A stretch of 64,000 bases of DNA from Datura wrightii (lineage: Eukaryota; Streptophyta; Magnoliopsida; Solanales; Solanaceae), in assembly GCA_035772735.1 (NCBI GenBank), contig JASDFA010000003.1, positions 155,943,001-156,007,000 of the forward strand, written 5' to 3'. Below the pieces are notes generated by a model. That model ran no database searches. It was not told the DNA's origin and was given only the letters and a program-made list of their open reading frames with translations. This document shows positions 47,018-58,210 of this stretch, piece after piece. Position numbers and translations under genes: made by a program. Each line of letters opens with the position of its first letter. Position 1 is the stretch's first letter.

Positions 47018-47494
47018 ATAAGAAAACTTAAAAAAATACAAGATGAAACAAGTGTATCAAACGTTTACGTAAAAACAAAATTTGTAAGGATAAGTTGTAA
47101 ATAATTGTGGAAACTTGAAGCGTGAAATTTGATAGCACTTAGATATGATTTGCAAATTTAGAGAGAGAATGATAGAATTGTTAAAAAGATGAAGGGTGTT
47201 TATAGTTTAGAGTTAGGGTCAAAATAATTTGATGGTTAAAATAAAATCTGAGTGGGGGCCAAAATAGTCATTTTCTGCCGTTGTCAACATCAAATTTTGC
47301 AAAATTAACAATTGGCAACGATTACTTTTTAATTTTTTCAAAAACTGTCGAAGTAGTGCGTCGGTACTGGTATTAGGCCTAGTCCCACGTTTCGTTCCCT
47401 TCGCTTTAAACCTATCCCCCTATACCCGAGTCCAGGACAAATCAACTCGGTATCGGACTGGGTCGGGACGCCCGTCCCACTTGACACCCTTAGT

Positions 47495-47728
47495 TGCCGA
47501 TCAAGAGAGAAGTTATTCTTATATTAAAACTAGCATTGTTTAATACATATTTATATCAAATAATGGAAAGATATAATCTCCAGAATCTAACATAATTGGT
47601 ACAATGTTTGATTAGTTTTTTCTCGTTTTCAGATAAACAGAGCATTGCTAGTCTAATACAATGTTCAATTCTATGTTTTTTTTTTTTATATAATTAATTA
47701 GTACATGTATAATTGTCGAAGGAATCTA
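47495..47728. other. AT-rich flank between the hAT relic and the foldback element
   Basis: No gene or recognisable repeat is seen. Confidence 0.5.
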
Positions 47729-47737
47729 TATATTATT

Positions 47738-48765
47738 GGGAAAAGCGCCAAAAATGCCTCAGAACTATTAGAAATAGGTCAATTTTACCCTATGTTACAT
47801 TTTTGGCTCAAAAAACCCTCGTCTTTATGTTTTTGGCTCAAAATGTCCTCGTCGTTATCTTTTTTACTTAAAAATGTGCTCCAACTAACGAAATAGCTTT
47901 TAAACACCCTTTCTACTAACAGTTGCTCTGGAACAACCAATTATAGAGTAATTTTATTCTTGAACTATTCGAAATGAGATAGTTTTTTTTCTTCTTCTTT
48001 TAATGTTTTCTGAAGGTGAAGGGTGAATATGTGAGACATATAATAATAATTAAAAACACAAGAAATTTAGAAGTATAAACACTTCTAATTTTAATAAATA
48101 ATAAAAGATGATATATAACAATTTTCTTCGTCTTATTCCTTATGCATTAGGTGTGAGTTATTATTTACGTGATATCATGTACTTTTTCTTACATAACCAT
48201 TTAAAAATTTATTTTTCTATATTAATAATAATGAATTTATTTTACAAACCCTAAAAATGATATGATAAAAGAAATCAAATTCAATTATACTTCGGTATGG
48301 TATATTATTTATTGTAATTTTAAGTCATCCCAAATTTCAATTGAGGATCGGTATAATAATTTTGAAAGTAAATAATAGAGTAAATATTTCATTGAAAATT
48401 AATGCTGGTAACTAAATTTATATAAACATAAAATTGATATTGTATAAAAAATTATAATTTAAAACAGTCAAAGTAATCTTACAATCTCCAACATAAGTTT
48501 TGCTTAAGTCTTTAAAATTAGCAACACTTGTCCTGGACTTTAAATGAAGGAAAAAATTGCCATATTTTAAATAGTTCAAGGGCAAAATTGGTCTATTTAC
48601 CCTTGTTTTGCAGCAAATATTAGTAGGAAGGGTATTTTTGAGCTATTTGGCTAGTTGACGGATATTTTTTAGCTAAAAACGTAATGACAACGATATTTTG
48701 AGCCAGAAACATAACAAATGATAAATTTGATCTATTTTGAATAGTTAGATATTTTTGGCTTTCCT
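47738..48765. mobile_element. Mutator-like non-autonomous foldback element with about 250-bp TIRs
   Basis: The left arm (from GGGAAAAGCGCCAAAAATGC, with TTTTTGGCTCAAAATGTCCT) returns as its reverse complement at the right end (AGGAAAGCCAAAAATATCTA, TTCTGGCTCAAAATATCGTT); the arms align over about 250 bases. A perfect 9-bp duplication TATATTATT flanks it (47729-47737 and 48766-48774), the length typical of Mutator elements. The interior (about 48000-48510) is AT-rich without coding sequence. Confidence 0.85.
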
Positions 48766-48774
48766 TATATTATT

Positions 48775-48940
48775 TTATGCAAGGTAGAAGATGACAAAGC
48801 TAAATCCTAAATAACTAACACCTGCATAACTTATATCTATATTTCTAATGCCTATATAACTAATATCTACATTATTTTATATTACCTACGTAACTCTAAC
48901 TAGCAGCCAAACGATCCGTGAAGGTTCTAACAGAAAACTT
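48775..48940. other. Short AT-rich flank
   Basis: Contains the loosely repeated phrase AACTAATATCTACATT / AACTTATATCTATATT. No gene. Confidence 0.4.
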
Positions 48941-48945
48941 AAAAA

Positions 48946-49302
48946 TCAGAATATCAGCAGACTAGTAATCACTTTCAGGTTTTCAATCTAATTTGAAGAG
49001 AGTGCAATGTGATACACAAATTAGAGCATCAACAGACTAGTAGTCACTTTCAGTTTTTCAATCTAAATTTGAAAGAGATAGCAATGATATACACAAAGGG
49101 GGTTCGTGGAAAATTACACGGTTAGCATTATTTTTTTTATGTATATATAATATATGTTGAATCTTTTAATTTAACTTCTTTATATATTTACTTCATTATA
49201 TTTTGAACTTCATAGTAAAAATCTCGACTGTATCATTAAAAATGAGTAGTCACTTTCAGGTTTTTAATCTAATTTGAAGATAGAGCAGTGTTATGCACAT
49301 AA
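48946..49302. repeat. Three dispersed copies of a 60-75 bp unit
   Basis: The unit CAGACTAGTARTCACTTTCAG..TTTTCAATCTAA..TTTGAA, ending in a GATACACAAA-type block, occurs at about 48955-49020, 49028-49098 and, diverged and without the first part, at 49242-49302. The first two are nearly tandem. Origin unknown. Confidence 0.65.
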
Positions 49303-49954
49303 TTTCACCATAAAAAAAATATCTTTAGTCATAGTCTCTATCCACAGTGCAGGTGTGTGTAAAGCATTGCAGGACTCTCTGAAGGGATACTAATGCTATT
49401 GAAAGAAATTCGACTCTCTTGTATTATGTGAGAAGAGCGGAAAAAAATGATGCTTTATTACTAAATTAGGCGTGAAAAATAGACAGGATAAATTAAAAAT
49501 TGAACGAACTAAAATAAATTCAACCAATAATTTAACCATAATTCAATCCGCTCAAATTGATTCAACTTTGCCTTTCTATACCAAGGCTGCTCTGCGCTCA
49601 TTAATTTGGGTTGATCATTTTTTTGGCCCTTTCTATTTGCCACAGTTTTTATGGAACACGTTTTATTTTCCCCCGGATTTTAGATGTTTGCAAATTTATA
49701 TTGCATATTCAAAGAAATGAGGGGGCCTAAATGAGTCATAGCATAATCAATTATGTCACTTCTCATTTTTAAATTTTAGACTCAAAATATTTAACATAAA
49801 AGGAATTAAATGAATATCAATATGAAAGAATTAAACTTATATCAGCATTTTCATTTAAAATTAATATTATTTTTCAAATTTGAAACACTCTGAGAGCTAT
49901 TGAGATTTTGGTTATTGTAGGAGTATTAAATTTAACGAGATTATTCATAAGATA
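49303..49954. other. Gene-free AT-rich stretch
   Basis: No supported gene. The 82-codon frame at 49472-49720 has no recognisable motif and is flanked by neither splice sites nor related sequence. Confidence 0.45.
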
Positions 49955-50961
49955 AGGATGGGGAGGGTGAGAACGGGCTAGACGAGATCCCGATGGATTT
50001 CTAAAAGAGTGCATATATAGCAGGTATGGAGTGGTTAACTAAGTTATTTAATGTCATTTTTAGGATGTCAAAAATGCTCGAAGAATGAAGGTGGAGTACA
50101 AGATCCCGTTGCACAAGAACAAAAGTGATATCCAGAATCGCAACAACTATAGGGGTATCAAGTTGCTAAGCCACACTATAAATGTTTGGGGGAGGGTGGT
50201 GGAGATGAAGATGAAGAGGGGTGTTTCTATCACCGAAAACCAATTTAGATTCATGTTGAGATGTTTGACTATAGAAGTCATATATCTCGTAAAGAGATTG
50301 ATGGAACAGTATAGGGAGAAGAAGAGGGATTTACATATAGTGTTCATTGACCTACAAAAAGCCTACGAGAAAGTTCCTAGAGGGGGTCCTATGGAGATGT
50401 TTAAAGTTCAAAGGTGTACCTGTAGCTTACATCATGACAATTAAGGATATGTATGATGGAGCCAAGATCGAGTGAGAACAGTGGGAGGTGACTTGGATCA
50501 CTTCCCGGTAATGATGGGGTTGCACCAGAGATAAACTCTTAGCTCATTTCTTTTTTCCTTACTGATGGATGAGCTAACGCGACATATTCAAGAAGAGGTG
50601 TCATGGTGTATGTTATTTACAGATGACATAGTTTTGATTGACGAGACACGTAATTGAGTTAACAATACATGGGAGGTTTTGAAGATAGATCATAGAGTTT
50701 AAAGGGTTCAGATTGAGAAGGAATAAGGATAGAATACTTAGAGTGCAAGTTTAAAGACATAACTCATGTGGCAAATGTGGAAGTAAGGATTGATACACAA
50801 GTCATCTCTAAGAAATGAAGTTTTGAATATTTGGGGTCAATAACCCAAGGACATGAGGAGATCAATAGTGATGTTACACATCATTGGAGCGGGATGGATG
50901 AAATAGAAGCTCGTATCCGGTGTCTTGTGTGACAAGAATGTGATACTAAGCGTTAAAGGTA
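49955..50961 (+). pseudogene. LINE-type reverse transcriptase relic, cut by the CACTA element
   Basis: Non-LTR reverse transcriptase. Blocks in shifting frames are AGMEWLTKLFNVIFR (about 50020-50064), IPLHKNKSDIQNRNNYRGIK (50100-50160, open frame), ITENQFRFM (about 50230-50256), VFIDLQKAYEKVPR (50342-50383), then LFTDDIVLIDET (about 50610-50646), which is the [FL]xDD active site with both aspartates kept. It runs up to 50961, where the CACTA terminus begins. Frameshifts and missing 5' and 3' parts make it non-functional. The similar plant family continues after this point with a conserved block that should be found beyond the CACTA element. Confidence 0.8.
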
Positions 50962-51310
50962 CACTACAAAAAACGAGAGTCAATACTAACGGATAGCGTA
51001 GGTTCTTTTTAGCAAAACCGACGGACTGATAGTCTTTGAAATTTAGCTCGTTGGAAATAGAACACTGATGGACATTATCGATTAATACCGAGGGAGTCTC
51101 TCAGTTTTTTAAAATTCAACTTGGTGGGTTTTTTAAAATTTCATCCAACGTGAAAAAATAAATTACCAACGGACAACCTTGATTTTGTTTAATTATTATA
51201 AATTAGTTTTAAAAAATCAAACGTATCCGACTCTGTTCGTTGTGTTTTCCATATTCAAAAATAAACCGACGGATAGGATTTGTTTTCTAGATTTTCGCAT
51301 GTGGTTTTTT
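50962..51310. mobile_element. CACTA (En/Spm) terminus and subterminal repeats
   Basis: CACTACAAAAAACGAGAG at 50962 is the classic terminus of CACTA transposons. The next 340 bases contain several variants of ACCGACGGA in either strict or decayed form (ACTAACGGATA, ACCGACGGACT, ACCGAGGGAG, ACCAACGGACA, ACCGACGGATA), the subterminal repeats that element-coded proteins bind. The 3 bases before it (GTA) would be one copy of the target duplication. Confidence 0.85.
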
Positions 51311-51597
51311 TGTAAAAAATTGATGCACTAACCTATGTTGTCCCTCAATTTTCTACAACAAAATCAGATGCAAAAACTTGCAATTCTCTATTTTTCACCT
51401 GTCAAATTAAAATTTAATTTAATATCAGCTATAATCCAACACTAATTGTTGCCAAATCAATTCTAATTCAACAACAACATCAATAACATACTAATTATCG
51501 AAAGCACCAAATTCAATATAATAGGTCTACCAAAAGGATCTACAAAGTCAACCAAAAAGTATAAACTTCAATATTTACAAATTTCAACTTGTTTCAG

Positions 51598-53500
51598 TAT
51601 TTAACAACAAAAATCCCAACAACTAGGTGTCCATTCGATACATTGATCCTCATCACTAGAACCCTCATCTTCAATCAATATGGGAGGAGAACGGGCACGT
51701 CTATGCACTCCACTAGCAAGGAGGCTATTCACTTGTGCCTTGAGAGCCTCGACTATGACACATGTTCTTACTTCCAGCAATGTGTCTTGAATTGACATCT
51801 ACTAAGGCACGTGTAAGATGTTCGATCTTCTACGACATAACAACGATTTGAACACCATCTACCGCTTATGCCTGAATTGAAGAGCCAATACCTCCCAATT
51901 TGGATCGGATCTATCGAACTGGGTTCCTAGAGCCTATAACGTATACTTCCTCTTTTGTCTTTCCTCTACCACTTTCTCAGTACAGATTTGTGTAGGGATA
52001 TCCGATGGAGGCTGGATTAGCCCGCCTTAAAGCTTACTTAGTATGGCTGTACTCAGACAAGTACTGTTGATAATTCATCTGCATAATTAAAAAGAAAAGT
52101 TAGTATAGGCTTGTTCAAACTTACATATTACTATTATATATAATTTGTAAAGACTTACATAGCCTTGTTCAGCCCTTTGCTCGACCCATGTATCCGAATC
52201 CGACTCGTTCTTCTTTTTTTTTTATGTGGATAGTCCAAAAGAGCTCCTCCTGAGTCAGGTCATGACCTAAATTTTTAGATTGAAAATAAAATGTAATCAA
52301 ATTTAGTCAGTATATAAAATTTAGTAAAATTTATATAAGCATATATATAAGTTATTTACCAATTCTCTACCTGTAGTTCCTCGACTCTTTGCATCCCTAA
52401 TGTACAACGAGCCATCTTTTGCTTTCCTCTTAGCCTTCTTCACCTGTTCAGACTTGACCAAAAATTATGGTGATCTCTAATATGTCTAAAGGGCCTCGTA
52501 AAGATGAGGTAGAAGCTAATCAGGCTTCTTGTTCTTTTTCCTGGCATCTCTAAACCAGTCAGACATTCTGGAAATGGCCTTCCTCTCGTAGGTTGTGAAA
52601 ACTGTCTTATCGTACTGTGAAAGTCAAGTACAAATGTCTCCAAATCAAATGATCACTAACTTTAGATGATACGTAATGATCAATAGTCAATGCAAAAAAT
52701 TTATACGTAATGATCAATAGTCAATGCAAAAAATTTACTAAGTAATAATTAATTTGTATACCTTAAACTAATCAAACATGTCCTGTCGTTTCCTATAAGG
52801 TATTTCACTCCAGGTAAGGCCGACCAGAAAGCCTCTGAATGCTCTCCTTGAGAGCATTTTATCTCTCTTTTCCCGAATAGAACCTGCAAAAATGACAATA
52901 AACATGTCAAGTCATAATTAAAATATTAAGATGAAAAATTATAAATCTAAATTAAAAACAAAAACAAACTTATTTAGATCCATCAGGCACGATCATCACT
53001 CTACCAAGATTGTCTTTCTCTCCTGGTTGTAGCTCTCCATCTCCTAGTGTTAGTGCTGATGTTGAAAGTCTGTACAACTGAGTCAAGGGTGGAGTAGAGG
53101 CATCCTGTGTGTTTGAATCAAAGTTGTTATCTCTTTGTCGCAAGTTGGATAGGTGAGGATATGAACAATTCAGGGAAGAAGTACCCGATGATGAATACGT
53201 TGAGTTTTTCTGTGGTGAAAGCATGATAGGTATAGGTATACAAGTGTGAGAAGTAGAGAATGAAGGCATAGAAGAATATGTCGGATGCCTAGTGTCATAG
53301 GGTACATAAGAAACCGTTGGAGAAGAGTGCATATGTGGAGAAGATGAAAGACCACCTGAAGCAACGCTAGAGTCTAGTGGCCTCCTAGGTGCTTTAATTT
53401 CTTACTACTCTTACTCAATTTGCTACTCATACTACTACAACCTCAATCACCATCACCTATGACATTTGCATACAAGTTTACATAAGTATATATAAAGAAA
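51598..53500 (-). pseudogene. CACTA second ORF (Ptta/En/Spm type), decayed
   Basis: Minus-strand remains of the smaller CACTA protein that binds subterminal repeats. Pieces are a serine- and proline-rich N-terminal part (53332-52970), LSRRAFRGFLVGLTWSEIPY (about 52857-52800), YDKTVFTTYERKAISRMSDW and FRDARKKNKKPD (52620-52525), the NNLDLTQEE-like segment replaced by a broken frame near 52270, and a C-terminal exon (51798-51601). Introns may separate the pieces. Stops in the middle make it inactive. Confidence 0.65.
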
Positions 53501-53630
53501 TTTACAAGTATTAATAAAATTGTTTAGAAAAAATAAACTAACTTGTTAGTCGTCATTTTCTCATTCTTCCTCCTCGCTTATTTTATTTTCATCATTCTCT
53601 CATTCTTCCTCCTCACTTATTTGATAATCA

Positions 53631-56600
53631 TCATTTGATCCTCCCCCCTTCCCCACTTGGTTCATTTTTATTATCTGATTCTTTCTTCATATTTGTGATT
53701 GTTGTTACCTCATCACCAGAAACTTCTTCTAATATGTGTTCAGGATGTTCTAAATTGTGTTCTAATTTAGCATCCACTGTTTTATGAACAATTGCCACAT
53801 CATTTTGGTACACCACATCTAACATATTATCAATCTCAATCATACCCACAGGCTTAGTCTTTATAGCCACCCACCAACGTACAAAATATGGAGCATAATA
53901 CACCGGCTTAGTATTCTGTGCAATGATAAAGGGATCATAACGATCATACTACCTTGTGCACTTAACTTCAATTATATTATATTGTTGATTCACCTTAGTA
54001 CCTCTATGTGGTGAATAAAACCACTTATATCGAAATAGTGTTATCTTTTTTTCGGCGATCCAGAACACTTAACTTCCATAATCTCTTGTATGACACCATA
54101 ATAATCAACAGTTTGGCCAAAACCATCTAGATCACCTTTAGCGCACACTCTGCTATTATTGTCTTTCTTATACTTAGAAATTTATTTTGTTTGGAACTTG
54201 AGACCATTCACAAACTCGCGTGCAACATCACTCACCAGTTGCAAATGTTCATTAATTAGTACTATTTTTAGCATGAACCTACATAGTATTAAACAAAAAA
54301 ATATATTCTTTAAGTAAATGATTATATTGTACTTATATCATCAACATAAATTTTAACACTTACGTAGTCTTTCATCCAATCAGAAAACCGTGTATCTATT
54401 ACATCATTACACTACTGGCTTACAAAGTAACTGTTCAATAAATTGAGATTTTTTGTTAGCTTTATCCTTAGATTTTAAATGACGTTATTCAATAGCATAA
54501 TTCAAAATTTACTTAAGATATGGTTGTATCTCGAGGCAATTGAGCAAAACATGTGTCACAATTGATTGCAATTTCATACTACTCAAATCTCATTTGGTTC
54601 ATTTTTTAGAACCTCGAACTGATTGATTAAAAATTAAACTTGGATAGAGGTTGGTATCACTATCACCATCATCATTGCAAGTTGGCCTATTTCTCATACT
54701 TGGCACTTGCTCCTCAAAGTAATAAGAACAAAAATGAGCAGTTTTCCTTACAATATAAACTTCACAGGTAGGTCCTTCAATCTTAGACCTCTATTTAGCA
54801 GTTCTTTTGCAATTGCTAATAGTTCTGTATAAAATTTGATGTTAGTTAGTAATAAGTTAGAAAAAAATAACTTAGAAATTCATGGTATATTAAGTCAGAA
54901 TCAATATCTCTCAAATGGATACATCCATCTGTATTGAACTGGGCTTTCAAGGTGAGCCTCGTGTAAGAGGTGAATCGATAAATGTTCCATCACATCAAAA
55001 AAATCACATGGGAAAATCTTTTCTAGCTTAGTGGTAATTACAAGAATATTTCGATTCGTCCTTTTTAAGTTATCCTCCCATAAAGTATTACAATACAAAT
55101 ATTTGAAGCACAAATTTATCTTTGAGATTGGCTTTTATATCTTGTCAAGTAGCCGGTTAAATGCAATAGGAATTAAAATTTTCACAAAAATGTGACAATA
55201 ATGGATTTTCATACCACACAACTTTCTTTCATTTATATCTGCACGCTTTTCAAAAATTGAAGCACAACCCTCAGGCATTCTCAGATTCTTAACTCACTTA
55301 CAAATCTCTCGTTTCTCATTTAATGTGAATGGAAAGCTCACCTTGGGCTTTAACAGTTTATTATTGTGTGATTCCTGTAGCCATAGTTCCTTTCTCTTGC
55401 AATATTCCTTTAAGTCTATTCTGGCTTTTGAATTATATTTTGTCTTACCCTTAACATCCATCACTGTGTTGAGTAAATTATTAATTTTTTTCATGTGCAT
55501 CACATCAAGATTATGCCGCAGAAGTTTATCCTTCCAATATGAAAAGTTTCAAAATATGATCTATTTTGTCCAATTATGTCCAATACTATATCTAGGAAGT
55601 CTAGAAGATATAGCTTCTGTAATCTTAGACAAGTGACAAACTCTCTCTCAAATTTTATTTCCTGATAATGATTGAAGTTGCGTATCATCTTCAATCTTAT
55701 TCTTTCGAAATGCATGTTTCATTTTAACAATAATATTTTAAAGTAATTGACTTACTATTTTCCATGCAATACGGAAAAGCTAACTTTCTAATAGTCATCT
55801 AACCAGACAACATCTCATACGCAGAAAAATCATTTATAGTCCACATTAAAGAAGCACGCAAAAGGAAATTCTACTTAGTTGATATGTCATATATCACTGC
55901 ACCATCAGAACATAATTGTTTTAACTCGTCTATCAAAGTTTGCAGATAAACATCAATCAAACTTTTTGGATTACAGGGACCCGAAAAAATACAACTTAGG
56001 AATATGTAGGAACTTGTCATACTCATTTCAGGTGGAATATTATATGAAGTAATGAATACAGGCATCAAGAGTAGGGTGCAACAGAAATAGAGAATGGTGT
56101 GAAACCATCTACACATAATTCTAGTCTAATATTTCTTGGTTCACTTGCAAAATCAAGATAAGTTCTATCGAAATGCTTTCAAGCTTCTCCATCCGACGGA
56201 TAAGACATAACACCATGATCCCTTCTATTCCCACGGTGTCATCTCATTTTGGGAGAAGAACTGACACGTACAACCTCTATAACCTAGATATAAGAGGTAA
56301 ATAATATATCGCTTTAACTGGAACCATCTTTTCATTAGGAGTCTGCTTAAAATGAGCATGTCCCAAAACTTATAATTTTCTAGATGATCATCATTCTTGT
56401 AGGACAATATGCAATCATTTTTACAATAATGAATTCTATCATACGACAATCCTAACTTGAAACTAATTTCTTTGCTTGATAGAAATATAGGTATGTTCAA
56501 CTCAGGGTTAATTATATCCCCTAAAAGACCAATCATAGAGTCAATAGCAACTTGAAGAACTCTCAATCTGATTTGATATTGATTAGTCTAACTACAACAG

Positions 56601-57100
56601 ACGACGCTAGAATGTGAACTCTGTATACATAGTGGACGACTAACCTCTTCTAATTGTTGATAGAAGCGCATTGATTCTTCACTGGGAATTTCTCCTAAAT
56701 ACTATTCTATTTCCATTCCATATTATATCCCTAACGCATCATTGACCATTTCATGCACCCTATCATGTTGAACACTATTTTGATCATGTGCATACCTACT
56801 ACATTCACCTGGTAGGAAAATTACAAAATATACCATTCTCCCCATCAGTCTCACCGTGATCATCCACACAAAATATCTAGGCTTAAACCCATAATTATAA
56901 ATATAAACTATAATTTTATCTGATTAAAAAGTTTTATGTAGTTGCATCGCTTACAAGAACACATAATCAATCCTTCAATTTGAAAAGGGTAAAGTGACAT
57001 TACATGGTTGATAAATCCTCTAACACCTTCAGCAAATTCATCTCTCATGCCCCCACAATTTTCATTAGTTCTATCATACATTCACAAGCGATGATTCATC
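53631..57100 (-). pseudogene. CACTA transposase (TNP2-like), decayed
   Basis: Minus-strand remains of the large CACTA transposase. Order: N-terminal Transpos_assoc domain (YDRTNENCGGMRDEFAEGV, about 57078-57022), a segment with LGLSYDRIHYCKNDCILSY (about 56459-56403), the TNP2 core with SLIDVYLQTLIDELKQL (about 55964-55914) and DGAVIYDIST (about 55904-55875), a region with VMDVKGKTKYNSKARIDLKE (about 55464-55405), the DUF4218 part (55113-54901) and a DUF4216-like C-terminus (WWVAIKTKPVGMIEIDNMLD, about 53876-53817). The frame is broken between these blocks. The active enzyme would cut element ends next to CACTA. Confidence 0.8.
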
Positions 57101-58210
57101 TACAAAAATTATAGATATTCAATTATAAATTAGATTACTTATAAATTTAGATTATTTAATTTATATTAATAATTAAATTTTATTATTTAATATTTAATAA
57201 TTATCCGACTAACATTCTCTGAATGTAATTTAAATTTTGATATAATTATGTATTTAGTATTTATTGATTATATACTAAAATTGTATAAAGAACTAAACTA
57301 ATAGACAAATTCATTTTAAATTTAATTTTGATAAATTTGCTAAATTAGCTTATAACTCAATATAATCACTAAGTTTTAATTTCTAACTCAATCACCCCAA
57401 ATGTAAGTCGAATTTTGATATAATTAAATATTTAATATTTATTAATTAACTACTAAAATTATATAAAGCACTAAATTAATGGATAAATTTATTTTATTTT
57501 TATTTAATTTTTGATAAATTGATCTAGACTTTGTATTTATTTAATAGTTTCATTTATTTTAGTTTTACACATTATAAATTTCTAACTTTGTTTCTAACTC
57601 TATCACTAAGTTTTAATTTCTGACTCAATCACTTCAAAAGTAAGTAAAAATATATAAGTTTAAATTTCTAATTTTGCTTCTAAATTTCTAAATTCACAAG
57701 CAATTTCAAATGAATTCAAGAACAAACAAGAACATATGCTTTGAAATCTAACAATAAAATCTAACTAAATCTAACAATGAAATAATGCAACTAAATATAA
57801 AAATGAACAAACTCACTTAAATCTAACAATTTAATAATAATATTATTTAAATCTTTGTATTCTAACAATAACTTACAATAACATTATCTAAATCTAGCTA
57901 TTTTAATAATAACTTACAATAACATTACAAATCTAACAATAACATTAACAATTTAACAAACACACTAATTTTTAAACTAATAATAACATGAATAAAATAA
58001 AATCATAACCTTTAAAATTGGGGTTAAAATAGTGAGAACGGAGGAGGGGCTGCGGAGGTCAATAGTGGAGGGATGGGGGGTGGTTGGGTGGAGGGATGCC
58101 GGTGGTCTGGGAGGATGGTGGAGGCTGTGAGAGATTTTTCGTCAGAGAAGAGAATGAGAGAGAAGAAAAGAGAAAAATAGGGATTTTTGCGTGTATGGTT
58201 CAATTTAATT
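57101..58210 (-). mobile_element. CACTA upstream region; far terminus not present
   Basis: AT-rich non-coding DNA upstream of the transposase (57100-58010), then a G-rich stretch on this strand (58025-58110) that looks like an upstream leader. The expected inverted terminus (TTTTTTGTAGTG in this orientation) is not found before the element C LTR begins at about 58211, so the CACTA end either is deleted or lies beyond element C. Confidence 0.55.

Larger units (their letters stand above)
36870..47494 (-). pseudogene. hAT transposase gene, decayed and split by LTR insertions
   Basis: Minus-strand remains of a hAT-superfamily transposase in three pieces: about 47494-47018 (leader and likely 5' terminus), 44050-42267 (N-terminal and central parts) and 37277-36870 (C-terminal part). 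Landmarks are MDPKKIIGISLPFPG (about 43988-43945) and, at 37240-37085, the dimerisation region with CLAWWRERGKTFSILSKLTR and LLDIQASSIILENAFS, the hallmark of hAT C-termini. The frame reads across the solo LTR D boundary (YGGAYL before and VENVLDAYL after it), proving that D interrupts it. The 5' terminus probably ends ACTTGACACCCTTAG at 47494. The 3' terminus was not found. Stops and shifts are numerous. Confidence 0.75.

Noticed and set aside
49472..49720. 82-codon plus-strand frame
   Set aside because: No motif and no gene context; length is within chance expectation.
52970..53364. Two overlapping minus-strand frames, serine- and tyrosine-rich
   Set aside because: Not a separate gene: the longer one fits the N-terminal part of the CACTA second ORF and the other is its shadow.
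58020..58140. G-rich stretch as a possible CpG-type promoter or quadruplex
   Set aside because: Runs of G are irregular, and the place fits the leader of the CACTA transposase; no separate function can be supported.
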